A DNA stretch of 64,000 nt from NCBI GenBank assembly GCA_947501935.1, contig CANMXU010000003.1, positions 186,001-250,000 on the forward strand, in the 5' to 3' direction. Positions 18,633-28,650 of the stretch are shown piece by piece; position 1 is the stretch's first letter; each line of letters begins with the position of its first letter. Source of the stretch: an uncultured Alteromonadaceae bacterium. GTDB lineage: Bacteria > Pseudomonadota > Gammaproteobacteria > Enterobacterales > Alteromonadaceae. The translations under genes and the position numbers were made by a program. A model generated the notes under the pieces. It made no database searches, was not told the DNA's origin, and saw only the letters and a program-made list of their open reading frames with translations.

Positions 18633-19409
18633 ATGTCATATATTTCCACTGCCATTATTGCAGCTCTGTGTATTTGCGTGAGCATGTTTACCTATGCTGA
18701 GGAAGCTAATAGAGCACAGTTAAGCCATGAAGAAATTGTTATACCAACCAAAGATGACTTTCCATTATCAGCCGACTATTTTTTCGGAGCCGCTGATGGT
18801 GCGGGGGTATTATTACTACATAGCTGCAAAAGCTCACGTAAAGTAAATTTTTCACTTGGCGAAACTTTAGCTCAATATAACCATCATGTTTTATCACTCG
18901 ACTTTCGCGGCTACGGCAATAGCATTAGCGAAAAATTTTCACACAATAGCATTAAACACCAAGCCCAAGATATTGTTAGTTATCAAGCACAAATGCTGAA
19001 ATTAACCGGCTATTGGCATGGCGATATTATCGCCGCGCATCAATACTTAAGCACACGCATGAATAATAACCAAAGCATTTCAGTAGTCGCTATTGGTTGT
19101 GCAACCGAGGCGGCCATCGCCTTAGCGGAGCAAACCCGTTTAACCGCGCTTGTGGTTGTATCGCCAAAAATAAGCGATATAGAACAAGAACGTTACAAAA
19201 ATCTTCTCGATTTTCCCACCTACTTTATTGCCTCGACTCACGACACTGAAAGCTACAATATCGCGGATGAACTTTTTCAATGGAATGGTGATAAAAACTC
19301 AAAATTTCAATCATTTAAGGGTAATCGCTCTGGCTCACTTATTCTAAAAAGAAATACCGAGGTAGCGCAAGATATTGCCTTGTGGTTAAGAAGTAGGTCA
19401 CGAAAATAA
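18633..19409 (+). CDS. Secreted alpha/beta-hydrolase-like protein with an altered active site
   Basis: A 258-residue protein with an N-terminal signal peptide (cut about residue 22, after TYA) and an alpha/beta-hydrolase core: GVLLLHSCKSSRKVNF, LSLDFRGYGNS and the nucleophile elbow VVAIGCATEA. The nucleophile position is Cys156, as in dienelactone hydrolases, instead of serine. An acid candidate is Asp204 (STHDTES). Where the catalytic histidine is expected the sequence reads KGNRSGSLIL, with no histidine, so activity is doubtful. The gene is single, divergent from waaA and upstream of kbl. The substrate is unknown. Confidence 0.75.
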   Translation: MSYISTAIIAALCICVSMFTYAEEANRAQLSHEEIVIPTKDDFPLSADYFFGAADGAGVLLLHSCKSSRKVNFSLGETLAQYNHHVLSLDFRGYGNSISEKFSHNSIKHQAQDIVSYQAQMLKLTGYWHGDIIAAHQYLSTRMNNNQSISVVAIGCATEAAIALAEQTRLTALVVVSPKISDIEQERYKNLLDFPTYFIASTHDTESYNIADELFQWNGDKNSKFQSFKGNRSGSLILKRNTEVAQDIALWLRSRSRK

Positions 19410-19622
19410 CCTAAACTCAACAAACTACGCCAAATTGGAAGTTATATTGTACACTTTCTCTTAGTCTTTCATTTAGCCAAAGTACCAACAAAAAAATTTT
19501 TGCGTACAATAGCGAAAATTTTCTGCAACTGTGCAGATACAACTAATGCCAAGCTCTTTTATTTTAACTAAATGATAAAACAACCTGCTTGGCAGCTTTG
19601 ATTCTTAGGCAAAGAGGTGGTT

Positions 19623-20816
19623 ATGTCAGCAAATTTCTATCAACATTTACAATCGCAAATTACCCAAGTAAAAACCGACGGTTTATATAAAGCCGAACGT
19701 ATTATCACCACCGCACAGCAAGCAAAAATTGCCGTAAGCTCAGGCGAACAGGTGGTGAACTTTTGCGCCAATAACTATCTTGGCTTGGCTAATCACCCTG
19801 AGCTAATTGCTGCCGCCAAACAAGGTTTAGATGAGCACGGCTTTGGCATGGCCTCAGTACGTTTTATTTGTGGAACTCAAGACATTCACAAAACCTTAGA
19901 GCAAGGCTTAAGTGAATTTTTAGGTATGGAAGACACCATTTTATACTCATCATGTTTTGATGCAAATGCCGGTTTGTTTGAAACCTTATTAGGCCCTGAA
20001 GACGCAATAATTAGTGACGCCTTAAACCATGCGTCAATTATTGACGGCGTGCGTTTATGTAAAGCGAAACGTTTTCGCTACGCCAATAACGATATGGCCG
20101 AATTAGAAGCTAACTTGCAAGCTGCTGATGATGCCGGTGCACGCTTTAAATTAATCGCCACCGACGGTGTGTTCTCGATGGACGGCGTTATCGCCAACTT
20201 AAAAGCGGTATGCGACTTAGCTGATAAATACAACGCCTTGGTAATGGTTGACGATTCTCACGCTGTAGGTTTTGTTGGAGAACAAGGCCGTGGTTCGCAT
20301 GAATATTGCGAAGTAATGGGAAGAGTAGACATTATTACCGGTACTTTAGGCAAAGCTATGGGCGGCGCTTCGGGCGGTTATACCTCAGGTAAAAAAGAAG
20401 TTATTGAATGGTTACGCCAACGCTCGCGTCCGTATTTATTTTCCAACTCACTAGCGCCCGCTATTGTAAATGCTTCCATCAAAGTATTGGAGTTATTAGC
20501 CGATGGCGATGAGTTACGTAAAACCTTAAAAACAAATACCGCCTATTTCCGCGAAAACATTGAGGCGGCAGGTTTTACTTGTGCAGGTGCCAATCACGCC
20601 ATAGTGCCAGTAATGTTAGGTGACGCTAAAATAGCTAGCGAAATGGCAAACCGTTTATTAGCTGAAGGAATTTATGTGATCGGGTTCTCATTTCCAGTAG
20701 TACCTAAAGGCCAGGCTCGTATTCGTACCCAAATTTCAGCCGCGCATACTCGCGAGCAACTTGACCATGCCATTGGTGCCTTTATCCGCATCGGCAAAGA
20801 ATTAAACGTTATATAG
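19623..20816 (+). CDS. kbl: 2-amino-3-ketobutyrate CoA ligase (glycine C-acetyltransferase)
   Basis: A 397-residue PLP enzyme of the alpha-oxoamine synthase family. It cleaves 2-amino-3-ketobutyrate with CoA to glycine and acetyl-CoA, the second step of threonine degradation. The PLP lysine is in [14 protein letters not shown] (~residue 243), with [11 protein letters not shown] before it. The start chosen is ATG 19623, six bases after AGAGG; a GTG at 19617 is less well placed. tdh follows after 24 bases, giving the classic kbl-tdh operon. Confidence 0.97.
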   Translation: MSANFYQHLQSQITQVKTDGLYKAERIITTAQQAKIAVSSGEQVVNFCANNYLGLANHPELIAAAKQGLDEHGFGMASVRFICGTQDIHKTLEQGLSEFLGMEDTILYSSCFDANAGLFETLLGPEDAIISDALNHASIIDGVRLCKAKRFRYANNDMAELEANLQAADDAGARFKLIATDGVFSMDGVIANLKAVCDLADKYNALVMVDDSHAVGFVGEQGRGSHEYCEVMGRVDIITGTLGKAMGGASGGYTSGKKEVIEWLRQRSRPYLFSNSLAPAIVNASIKVLELLADGDELRKTLKTNTAYFRENIEAAGFTCAGANHAIVPVMLGDAKIASEMANRLLAEGIYVIGFSFPVVPKGQARIRTQISAAHTREQLDHAIGAFIRIGKELNVI

Positions 20817-20843
20817 CAAGCGCTTATTTATCAGGACATTGTG

Positions 20844-21869
20844 ATGAAATCATTAGTTAAATTAAAAGCAGAGCCGGGCATTTGGATGAAAACCACCCAA
20901 AAGCCAGAACTTGGTCATAACGACTTGCTGATTAAAATTAAGAAAACCGCTATTTGTGGTACCGACATTCATATTTATAACTGGGACGATTGGGCGCAAA
21001 AAACCATTCCTGTGCCTATGGTTGTAGGTCATGAGTACGCAGGTGAGGTAGTTGGCATAGGCCAAGAAGTTAAAGGCTTTAATATTGGTGATCGGGTTTC
21101 AGGTGAGGGTCATATTACTTGTGGTCATTGTCGAAACTGTCGTGGTGGCCGTACCCATTTATGTCGCAATACCGTTGGTGTTGGTGTTGATCGCGCCGGT
21201 AGTTTTGCTGAATATTTAGTGATCCCCGCTTATAATGCCTTTAAATTACCGGATGAAATTTCTGATGATTTAGCTGCTATTTTCGACCCGTTTGGCAATG
21301 CTGTTCATACCGCACTGTCATTCGACTTAGTTGGTGAAGATGTTTTGATCACTGGCGCCGGTCCAATTGGTATAATGGCTGCAGCCGTTGCCAAACACGT
21401 TGGTGCTCGCCATGTGGTGATCACCGATGTGAACGAATACCGACTCGGCCTAGCTCGAAAAATGGGCGCAACTCGAGCAGTAAATGTTAGCCAAGAAAAA
21501 CTTAGCGATGTTATGGCTGACTTAGGCATGACCGAAGGTTTTGATATCGGTATGGAAATGTCGGGCGTACCAATGGCCTTTACCGATATGTTAGCCAATA
21601 TGAATAATGGCGGAAAAATTGCCATGCTCGGTATTCCGGGCAAAGATATGGCCATTGACTGGAGCCAAGTGATTTTTAAAGGCTTAACCATCAAAGGTAT
21701 ATATGGGCGAGAAATGTTCGAAACTTGGTATAAAATGGCTAGTTTGATCCAGTCAGGCTTAGATTTAACGCCAATTATCACCCATCACTATTCAGTTGAT
21801 GATTTTCAGCAAGGATTTGATATTATGCGCTCTGGCCAATCAGGCAAAGTGATCCTGAGTTGGGAATAA
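20844..21869 (+). CDS. tdh: L-threonine 3-dehydrogenase
   Basis: A 341-residue zinc-dependent medium-chain dehydrogenase that oxidises threonine to 2-amino-3-ketobutyrate using NAD+. The catalytic zinc ligands are in [10 protein letters not shown] and GHEYAGEV. The structural zinc site is [15 protein letters not shown], and the nucleotide fold is [12 protein letters not shown]. The start chosen is ATG 20844, spaced 7 bases from AGGA, rather than the preceding GTG; this matches the 341-residue family length. It is cotranscribed with kbl. glpE lies 34 bases downstream. Confidence 0.97.
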   Translation: MKSLVKLKAEPGIWMKTTQKPELGHNDLLIKIKKTAICGTDIHIYNWDDWAQKTIPVPMVVGHEYAGEVVGIGQEVKGFNIGDRVSGEGHITCGHCRNCRGGRTHLCRNTVGVGVDRAGSFAEYLVIPAYNAFKLPDEISDDLAAIFDPFGNAVHTALSFDLVGEDVLITGAGPIGIMAAAVAKHVGARHVVITDVNEYRLGLARKMGATRAVNVSQEKLSDVMADLGMTEGFDIGMEMSGVPMAFTDMLANMNNGGKIAMLGIPGKDMAIDWSQVIFKGLTIKGIYGREMFETWYKMASLIQSGLDLTPIITHHYSVDDFQQGFDIMRSGQSGKVILSWE

Positions 21870-21903
21870 ATTTAATGGAATTGGCATTCCTAGGAGTAAT
21901 GAC

Positions 21904-22236
21904 ATGTCAGAACATGAAGTAAATTTTAAACACCTTTCAATTGCCCAGCTACAAGAAAGTGTTACCAGCAATACCTATGTTGTCGTTGATATTCGCGATG
22001 AAAATTCATTTCAAGCTGGTCATATTCCTAATGCCATTCATTTAACCAATGAAACCATGGCTGATTTTTTACGTAATGCAGATTTCGACGCGCCAGTAGT
22101 GGTTTGTTGCTACCACGGAATTTCTAGTCAACAAGCCGCTCAGTTTTTAATAAGCCAAGACTTTACCGATGTTTATTCGCTTGATGGCGGCTTTACCCAA
22201 TGGCAAGCTGAATGCCCGGATCACATTGCAGTATAA
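21904..22236 (+). CDS. glpE: Thiosulfate sulfurtransferase GlpE
   Basis: A 110-residue single-domain rhodanese. The active-site loop CYHGIS follows Cys69, the persulfide-carrying residue, as in GlpE. It transfers sulfur from thiosulfate to cyanide or thioredoxin-like acceptors in the cytoplasm. It precedes glpG by 12 bases, the pairing known from E. coli, but here the pair follows tdh instead of lying with glpR/glpD. A GGAG motif supports the ATG. Confidence 0.94.
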   Translation: MSEHEVNFKHLSIAQLQESVTSNTYVVVDIRDENSFQAGHIPNAIHLTNETMADFLRNADFDAPVVVCCYHGISSQQAAQFLISQDFTDVYSLDGGFTQWQAECPDHIAV

Positions 22237-22248
22237 GCGAGTTAATTA

Positions 22249-23115
22249 ATGAATAATGCTCCTTTGCAAGCCTTGGTAACCATCAATCAGCATAACATTG
22301 CCTTAATGTTTTCTGATTACTTACAAAGCTTAGATATTCAAGCTGAAGTAAAAAATACCGCTGATGGTTATATTATTTATTGCGCTAGCGATAAAGTAGA
22401 GCATGCCCAAGCAGAATTTGAGCAGTTCATTAAGCAGCCTAATAATAAAAAATATCAACAAGCAGCTTGGCAACATGGCCAAATTAATAATGTGCAGCAA
22501 CATTCACCTGACTTTCTCAGCACGTTCAAACAACAGTTTTTAGAGCATGCTGGTATTATCACCTTGGTGGTTTTTAGCCTTTGTTGGATAGTGTTTATAG
22601 CAAGCATTGCTGGTTGGTCTAATGACATATTTTATGCGCTACAGTTTTATCCTAACTTCTCCCTTGATAGCTTTTTAAGCCAGCCTTTACGCATTCTTGG
22701 GCCTGCGCTGTTTCATTTTTCTTGGCTACATATTGTTTTTAATACCATGTGGTGGTGGCAATTAGGTGGCAGCATAGAAAGAACCTTAGGCGGTTCCACC
22801 TTACTGATTATTTTTGCAGTCTCTGCGATTGTATCTAATGCGGGGCAATATTTTGTTTCAGGGCCTAATTTTGGTGGTTTATCTGGCGTGGTTTACGCAC
22901 TAGTAGGTTATGTGTGGTGGCTTGGCTGGTTGGTACCTAGCTTAGGTTTGAGTATGACTAAACCGATTATTGGCTTTCTATTATTTTGGATAGTGCTAGG
23001 ATTTGCTGATTTATTACCGGTAGATATGGCCAATACCGCACATTTATTAGGTTTAGTGAGTGGTTGCGCTTTAGCGTGGCTAAAAGCCACGCAACTAAAA
23101 TATGCTAAACGTTAA
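22249..23115 (+). CDS. glpG: Rhomboid intramembrane serine protease GlpG
   Basis: A 288-residue inner-membrane protease with an N-terminal cytoplasmic domain (to ~95) and six membrane helices. The catalytic dyad is Ser212 in GGLSGVVYALVGY and His265 in ANTAHLLGLVSG. The oxyanion-loop histidines lie in FHFSWLHIVFN (~156-164). It cleaves membrane proteins within the bilayer; natural substrates are poorly defined in most species. It is translated right after glpE. It converges on the FliL-domain gene with only 15 bases between. Confidence 0.95.
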   Translation: MNNAPLQALVTINQHNIALMFSDYLQSLDIQAEVKNTADGYIIYCASDKVEHAQAEFEQFIKQPNNKKYQQAAWQHGQINNVQQHSPDFLSTFKQQFLEHAGIITLVVFSLCWIVFIASIAGWSNDIFYALQFYPNFSLDSFLSQPLRILGPALFHFSWLHIVFNTMWWWQLGGSIERTLGGSTLLIIFAVSAIVSNAGQYFVSGPNFGGLSGVVYALVGYVWWLGWLVPSLGLSMTKPIIGFLLFWIVLGFADLLPVDMANTAHLLGLVSGCALAWLKATQLKYAKR

Positions 23116-23130
23116 GCTATTTTATAATAA

Positions 23131-23517
23131 TTAGTTTTCCAGCCATTGGGTAAAAAGTAATTTTTTAATTAATGGCTGGCCAGTTTCTTGAGTCAGTAAA
23201 CTTTGCACTTTTTCTTCACATAAGCGTTGAATTTCATAACGGCCATTAATTGATTTCACTTTAGCTTCTGGCTGTTGGCCAATAATATTAATAATGGCGT
23301 CTCGTAATAACGGCGCATGATGTTCAACCACTTCATAATTAGCGGCATCTTCAATCATCAATTCAACCGTTAAGCGCACATAACCCATTTTCTTTTTTAC
23401 AGCGACATAATTGGTGATAATTTGCGGCTCAAAGCCAAAATAAGCGTAGTCGGCCGCCATCGTTTTTGTAAACGGCATTGCAGCAAGAACAACGATTAAT
23501 AATAAGTTTTTGATCAT
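23131..23517 (-). CDS. FliL-domain periplasmic protein outside the flagellar cluster
   Basis: A protein of about 128 residues in the FliL family (flagellar basal-body-associated). It has the family stretch YFGFEPQIITNYVAVKKKMG, then VRLTVELMIED, HHAPLLRDAIINII and QETGQPLIKKLLFTQWL. I prefer the ATG at 23517 (MIKNLLLIVVLAAMPF), which gives a signal peptide cut after TMA; an upstream start at 23619 adds 34 residues that do not look like part of the family. FliL proteins surround the stator in the periplasm. This gene stands alone beside glpG, far from the flagellar operon, so it may be a FliL-like paralogue with another role. Confidence 0.8.
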   Translation of the reverse strand: MIKNLLLIVVLAAMPFTKTMAADYAYFGFEPQIITNYVAVKKKMGYVRLTVELMIEDAANYEVVEHHAPLLRDAIINIIGQQPEAKVKSINGRYEIQRLCEEKVQSLLTQETGQPLIKKLLFTQWLEN

Positions 23518-23914
23518 CTGGAAAAATACTCTTGTTTGCTTAGGGGGCAATTTAAAAGTTAAGCCGAAGCTAAATACTATCATAACCTGAAATAGCAATA
23601 TTTGATAACAAATACCCACTGAATTGATAAAACTAATGGCTTAATGCTATGTCGGCTATTTTAATAAAAACTGTAATATTATTTAAAAGCAAGTCTTTAT
23701 AACCTTATGTTTATTAGGGTTTAATAATTTATAGCTCTGATATATTCAACTTAATAATTGAAAGTTTTCAACAATACAACCAAAGTAAAATTCTCTAACA
23801 CCAACTCAGTTAAAGCCTTACTTGCCGCAGACTGGCTGAAGATTGAATTTCTACAAGACTCTCAGATATAAAGCCTGTTATCATAATGCCGATTTTCATA
23901 ATTAATTGTCGAGC
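23518..23914. other. Gene-free stretch between the FliL-like gene and ubiC
   Basis: About 400 AT-rich bases with no supported open frame, RNA gene or obvious repeat. The region must hold the promoters of both divergent genes. I see no convincing -35/-10 pair or operator. Confidence 0.4.
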
Positions 23915-24487
23915 ATGAGTAACCAACACCCGCTATTTCCGATCACCATGAACACCCAATGGCACAATGCACAATCACTGCAAGTACAACCGCAGTTGCT
24001 TAATTGGTTACTTGATCCAACGTCACTGACTGCACGTTTAAAACAGCATTGTCAGCAATTTCGCGTCGAAGTTTTAGGGCAAACTATTCAAGCCTGTTCA
24101 GCTATAGAAGCCAATGATGATATTCGCGCCGGAGAACAAGTTTTAGTACGCGAAGTGCTATTGTTTTGTGATGATATTCCGCAAGTTTTTGCCCGCAGTT
24201 TAATGCCATTAACCAGCTTAACCGGCGAACAACAGCAACTTGCTCATTTAGGCACTCAGTCATTAGGGCAAGTATTGTTTAATCACCCTGATTTAAAGCG
24301 TAAAGGCATTGAAATTTCCACCTTTGACCAACAAACAAGTGTCGGCAAACTTAGTCAATATCTTAACTTAGCCGTAACATCGCCACTTTGGGCACGACGT
24401 TCAGTTTTTTTACTCGACAAAAAACCAGTCATGGTTGCTGAAGTATTTTTACCAAACGCCTTTGCTTATCAAGGGTGTACCGCCTAA
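23915..24487 (+). CDS. ubiC: Chorismate pyruvate-lyase
   Basis: A protein of 190 residues that splits chorismate into pyruvate and 4-hydroxybenzoate, the first committed step of ubiquinone synthesis. Family features include QVLVREVLLFCDD (substrate arginine region), PLTSLTGEQQQL, LGQVLFNHP and the C-terminal LWARRSVFLL. The start is taken as ATG 23915 rather than the TTG nine bases upstream. Its stop overlaps the ubiA ATG (TAATG), so product and consumer are made together. Confidence 0.93.
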   Translation: MSNQHPLFPITMNTQWHNAQSLQVQPQLLNWLLDPTSLTARLKQHCQQFRVEVLGQTIQACSAIEANDDIRAGEQVLVREVLLFCDDIPQVFARSLMPLTSLTGEQQQLAHLGTQSLGQVLFNHPDLKRKGIEISTFDQQTSVGKLSQYLNLAVTSPLWARRSVFLLDKKPVMVAEVFLPNAFAYQGCTA

Positions 24488-25347
24488 TGACTTTATTCGC
24501 ACAAAAATGGCAAGCCGTTAAACAAATCACCCGTATGGATAAACCTATCGGCACCTATCTACTTTTATGGCCAACATATTGGGCATTATGGATAGCCACT
24601 GAAGGTTGGCCGAGTTTATTTTTAATCACTGTATTTACCCTCGGCGTGTTTATTATGCGCAGCGCCGGCTGTGTAATAAATGACTTTGCTGATAGAAAAA
24701 TAGACGGCAAAGTAAAACGTACCAGTAATAGGCCGTTAGTGTCGGGAGCCATATCAGTCACTGAAGCCTTAGTGCTATTTTCCTCCTTAATCGCGATGGC
24801 TTTAGTGTTGGTATTAAGCTTAAGCTGGTTCACCATTCAGCTGTCGTTTGTTGCGGTCGCTTTGGCGATGTTATACCCCTTTATGAAGCGTTATACCAAT
24901 TTGCCACAAGTCGTTTTAGGTATGGCATTTAGCTGGGGCATGATCATGGCTTTTGCTGAGGGCCAAGGGGAAATTCCGCTAGTGGCATGGTTACTTTTTG
25001 CTGCCAACTTATTATGGACCGTGGCCTACGATACTATTTATGCGATGGTCGATCGTGATGACGATTTAGAAATTGGCGTAAAATCAACAGCAATTTTATT
25101 TGCCGAGAACGACAAACGCATTGTTGGTTTTCTGCAGTTACTAAGCTTAGCTTTATTATTTACGGTAGGGGAAATACAAGCGTTTGGTTGGCCGTATCAA
25201 TTAAGTTTAGTGATCGCCGCAGGCTTTTTTGCTTACCAGCAAATACTGATAGTTGGCCGAGAACGCGAGCCATGCTTTAAAGCGTTTTTAAATAACCACT
25301 GGGTTGGCTTGATTGTATTTATAGGTATTTATATTGAGTACTTATAG
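24487..25347 (+). CDS. ubiA: 4-hydroxybenzoate octaprenyltransferase
   Basis: A 286-residue inner-membrane prenyltransferase that attaches the polyprenyl tail to 4-hydroxybenzoate in ubiquinone synthesis. Both Asp-rich motifs are present: NDFADRKIDGKVKRT (~59-73) and YDTIYAMVDRDDDLEIG (~180-196). About eight hydrophobic helices surround them. I take the ATG at 24487, which overlaps the ubiC stop; a GTG at 24475 is the alternative. It converges on plsB. Confidence 0.96.
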   Translation: MTLFAQKWQAVKQITRMDKPIGTYLLLWPTYWALWIATEGWPSLFLITVFTLGVFIMRSAGCVINDFADRKIDGKVKRTSNRPLVSGAISVTEALVLFSSLIAMALVLVLSLSWFTIQLSFVAVALAMLYPFMKRYTNLPQVVLGMAFSWGMIMAFAEGQGEIPLVAWLLFAANLLWTVAYDTIYAMVDRDDDLEIGVKSTAILFAENDKRIVGFLQLLSLALLFTVGEIQAFGWPYQLSLVIAAGFFAYQQILIVGREREPCFKAFLNNHWVGLIVFIGIYIEYL

Positions 25348-25356
25348 GAAGAGCTT

Positions 25357-25384
25357 AGCCGCATGTAGCTCATTACTTGCGGCT
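25357..25384. terminator. Hairpin between convergent ubiA and plsB
   Basis: AGCCGCA and TGCGGCT pair around a 14-base loop, followed by TTCAA on the plus strand. It sits midway between two convergent stop codons and is a plausible but weak bidirectional terminator. Confidence 0.4.
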
Positions 25385-25424
25385 TTCAACTGCTAACTTA
25401 TGTCTGTCAGCTTGTAACTCGAAC

Positions 25425-27866
25425 CTATCTAGCGATACTTTGTAATACTTCAATATCAACTAAATTAATCACCACACCTTTAACATTGGCTAAGGTTGAA
25501 TTTTCAACATACAAACCGTTTTCGTCAACGCCAATATAAGCTTGCTCTTTCATGGTATTAATTAAGGTGGCTTGCGCTTTTTTATCAATAAATTCAGGTG
25601 CGTCTATATTATTGAGAACCGATAAACGCATAGCTATTGAAACAACTTTTTCTTCCAAAGCACTTTTACTGATCGGCGCAAGGCGCGAGACTAACGAACT
25701 GATAATAGCGATACGCTGCATAGTTTCGTCAATACATTCACCCATCGAGCGAATATTCGCTTTAAGCTGCATATCATCATTAAGTGACCAAAAATCGGCT
25801 TTAGTTTTGGCTGCGTAACCATGTTCAGCTAAAGCAGACATTACCGCTTGCACTTGCTCACTAATATCATCCGCGTTTTGCCATAAATACAAATCACTTT
25901 TCAGTAACACAATAATGCGCTGCACTTGGCTAATTAATTCATTTTCGGCAATTTTTCGATTACGTTCTAATATGCGACAAATCAACGCCGGTAATACATA
26001 GGTGTGTAAAATATTATTACGGTAATAACGCATTTCTAGCGCGGCAGAATCACTTAACGAAATAATAGTGCCAAAACTGTCAGTATTTAGGGTGACCTTT
26101 TTCAACGATATAACATGCTCAAGCATGACCTTACCTGACTCTTCAGGCACAGTTAGCTGCTTGCTATAAGGCGCTTGGCGCTGCATCATTAAAAAGAAGT
26201 CGAGCTGCGCTTCTAATTCCGCTTGCGGCAGGGCCTTATTTTCTGAAGCATGTAAAATCAACGCAACTAAAGCCACTGCATTAATCGCCGCAGCTTCATT
26301 AATAGAGGTCATCACCTGATCAGCGAGTTTATTAACATTCGGCGATAACCAGCTTGGCTTTTGTGGGTCAACTGGGTCTATATCTTGTTTCCAATCAGGG
26401 ACATTAGTATTCAGAAATTGGTTAATATTAATTGGCTCGCCAAAGTTAACGTAACCTTTACCGTAATTTCTTAAACTTTTAATTGCCTTAAATACCCCCA
26501 AAATTGACTCGTTTTTCTTTTGGCTGCCACTTAACTCTTTGCGATAAGTGCCAACTTCCATCACATGCTCGTACCCTATATAAACAGGCACTAAGGTTAA
26601 TGGGCGATCAATTCCGCGTAATAAACTTTGAATGGTCATGGCTAACATGCCAGTTTTTGGTGCTAATAAACGCCCCGTACGGCTACGGCCACCTTCGGTG
26701 TAATATTTCACTGAATAACCACGTTCAAACAACAAACCTAAGTATTCTCTAAAAATGGTTGAATATAAGCGGTTTCCACGAAAACTACGACGAATGAAAA
26801 AAGCGCCAGCTTTACGGAAAATAGGACCTGCAGGCCAAAAACTTAAATTAATACCTGCGGCAATACGCGGAGTAACTAAGCCTTGATGATAAATAACATA
26901 AGTCAGTAATAAATAATCCATGTGGCTGCGGTGGCACGGCACATAAATAATTTCATGGCCATCTTCAGCTACTTTACGCAAAACTGAGGCATTGTTAATT
27001 TCTAAGCTGCTGTACAAACGTTTCCACAAGCGATGCAAAATACGTTCGCCAAAACGCACCATAGAGTCACGATAGTCGCCAGCAATTTCGTCCATAATAG
27101 CTAACGCTTGTTTTTTGACCTGCTCTTTTGACAAACCTTTACTTTTAGCTTCGTCAGCAAGTACGCGTTTAACCGACGGATTAGCAAATAACGCGGTGAA
27201 CATTTGTTGACGATGCATTAATCTTGGGCCAGTAGCCGCAACGGTTTGACGATAAAAATGAAAACGCGCAATGCGCATTATTTTCTGCGCGCCAGCCATG
27301 TCGCTACCGTGTTTTTCCGCCATATATTTAAATGACATAGGTTCGCTAAAACGCATTAAAGTATTACGACCAAGAAAAAGCACAATAAAAAATTTACGTA
27401 ACCAACTCGGTGATTCTTGATCGGCCAATATAGTGCCAACATTGGCATTGTTCTTTTCTTTAGTGGGGCTGCGTCCCCAAGTAAGGTTTACCGGAATAAG
27501 TTGCGCGTTAATTTCGCTGTTTAACTGATGCTGCTCTAATACGCCAAAACCTTGAGCAATAGCATCGGTTTTTCGTTTTTTGTACCAAGGCAAAAGCAGT
27601 GTCGCTTTTTCTAAACAAAAGGTTCTGGGGAAAGTTTGTGCGCCAACTTTTACCTGCCCAAGCGGATCAGGCATTTTCATTTTTTTACATACAGCTTGCA
27701 ACGCTAATAAGTCACTGGCCGACTGATGACGAAGCACATAAAAAATAGGTTGCTTAGGATCGATAACCACCGACTCTTGTAGCTTATCGGGAATTATTTT
27801 ACAGCTAACTAAAAGCTTAACCGGGTATTTCAGTAGTAAATAAAATAGGGTTCGTAGCGCTAACAT
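25425..27866 (-). CDS. plsB: Glycerol-3-phosphate 1-O-acyltransferase
   Basis: An 813-residue membrane-bound enzyme that acylates sn-glycerol-3-phosphate at position 1, the first step of phospholipid synthesis. The acyltransferase signatures are the HX4D motif in PCHRSHMDYLLL (~residue 305), then FFIRRSFRGNRLY, YYTEGGRSRTGR and the conserved LTLVPVYIGYE. Length matches PlsB (~807). It stands alone, converging on ubiA and diverging from def, with inverted-repeat copy 2 in the promoter gap. Confidence 0.97.
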   Translation of the reverse strand: MLALRTLFYLLLKYPVKLLVSCKIIPDKLQESVVIDPKQPIFYVLRHQSASDLLALQAVCKKMKMPDPLGQVKVGAQTFPRTFCLEKATLLLPWYKKRKTDAIAQGFGVLEQHQLNSEINAQLIPVNLTWGRSPTKEKNNANVGTILADQESPSWLRKFFIVLFLGRNTLMRFSEPMSFKYMAEKHGSDMAGAQKIMRIARFHFYRQTVAATGPRLMHRQQMFTALFANPSVKRVLADEAKSKGLSKEQVKKQALAIMDEIAGDYRDSMVRFGERILHRLWKRLYSSLEINNASVLRKVAEDGHEIIYVPCHRSHMDYLLLTYVIYHQGLVTPRIAAGINLSFWPAGPIFRKAGAFFIRRSFRGNRLYSTIFREYLGLLFERGYSVKYYTEGGRSRTGRLLAPKTGMLAMTIQSLLRGIDRPLTLVPVYIGYEHVMEVGTYRKELSGSQKKNESILGVFKAIKSLRNYGKGYVNFGEPININQFLNTNVPDWKQDIDPVDPQKPSWLSPNVNKLADQVMTSINEAAAINAVALVALILHASENKALPQAELEAQLDFFLMMQRQAPYSKQLTVPEESGKVMLEHVISLKKVTLNTDSFGTIISLSDSAALEMRYYRNNILHTYVLPALICRILERNRKIAENELISQVQRIIVLLKSDLYLWQNADDISEQVQAVMSALAEHGYAAKTKADFWSLNDDMQLKANIRSMGECIDETMQRIAIISSLVSRLAPISKSALEEKVVSIAMRLSVLNNIDAPEFIDKKAQATLINTMKEQAYIGVDENGLYVENSTLANVKGVVINLVDIEVLQSIAR

Positions 27867-27972
27867 ATGGTTTCAATCATGGTTATTTGAAAGCACATTC
27901 TAACAGTTATGATTTGGGTTGTCTTGAGTGAAAATGCAGCTAAAGGCAAAGCGAGTTACAGCGCAAGATTCG

Positions 27973-28059
27973 AAAAAGGGTCGGTGACAGTGTTTATTTA
28001 TCGACTCTTTAAACGAATATACATAGAATAATTACTATTAGCTGTCACCGACCCTTTTT
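27973..28059. repeat. Inverted-repeat element, copy 2 (REPIN/MITE-like)
   Basis: AAAAAGGGTCGGTGACAG (27973-27990) and CTGTCACCGACCCTTTTT (28042-28059) form a perfect 18-bp inverted repeat around an AT-rich core of 51 bases. The arms match copies 1 and 3, while the core differs. It lies between the divergent plsB and def genes and ends 43 bases before the def start, so the def promoter must lie within or right beside it. Confidence 0.88.
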
Positions 28060-28102
28060 GTAGTGCGCCGACAAACAAATACTAAATGAAATTCGAGAAC
28101 AT

Positions 28103-28597
28103 ATGACCATATTAAAAATATTAACAGCTCCGAATGAGAAGTTAAAAATTACAGCAAATGAAGTAACCGATGTTAGCCGCGTACAAACACTAATTGATGA
28201 TATGTTTGATACGCTAAACAATACTGAAGACGGTGTTGGTTTAGCGGCCACTCAAGTAGGTAGTTCTGACGCTGTGGTGATTATTGATATTTCTGAAAAT
28301 AGAGATAACCCTTTAGTATTAATTAATCCGAAAGTTACCCATGGCGAGTTAAAAGAAAAGGGCACTGAAGGGTGTTTGTCGGTACCGGGTTATCGCGCTG
28401 ATGTTGAAAGGTTTACTAAGGTTACCGTTGAAGCGCTTGACCGTAATGGTAAAAACATCACCATTAAAAGTGATGATTTCCTAGCGATAGTAATGCAGCA
28501 TGAAATTGATCATTTAAACGGTACTTTGTTCATCGACTACCTTTCACCTTTAAAGAAGAATGTCGCACTTAAAAAGGTAAAAAAACTGGTTAGCTAA
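28103..28597 (+). CDS. def: Peptide deformylase (stand-alone copy)
   Basis: A 164-residue metalloenzyme that removes the formyl group from new proteins. All three family motifs are intact: GVGLAATQVG, EGCLSVPG (metal Cys) and QHEIDHLNG (metal His pair and catalytic Glu). The primary def usually lies with fmt and dprA near rsmB; this copy stands alone with plsB and a GNAT gene, so it is probably a second deformylase. Length is normal. GAG five bases before the ATG fits. Confidence 0.93.
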   Translation: MTILKILTAPNEKLKITANEVTDVSRVQTLIDDMFDTLNNTEDGVGLAATQVGSSDAVVIIDISENRDNPLVLINPKVTHGELKEKGTEGCLSVPGYRADVERFTKVTVEALDRNGKNITIKSDDFLAIVMQHEIDHLNGTLFIDYLSPLKKNVALKKVKKLVS

Positions 28598-28650
28598 TTT
28601 ATGCTAAACCTATAAGTAGATGATTTAATTTATTACCTAGGTTGAATAGC

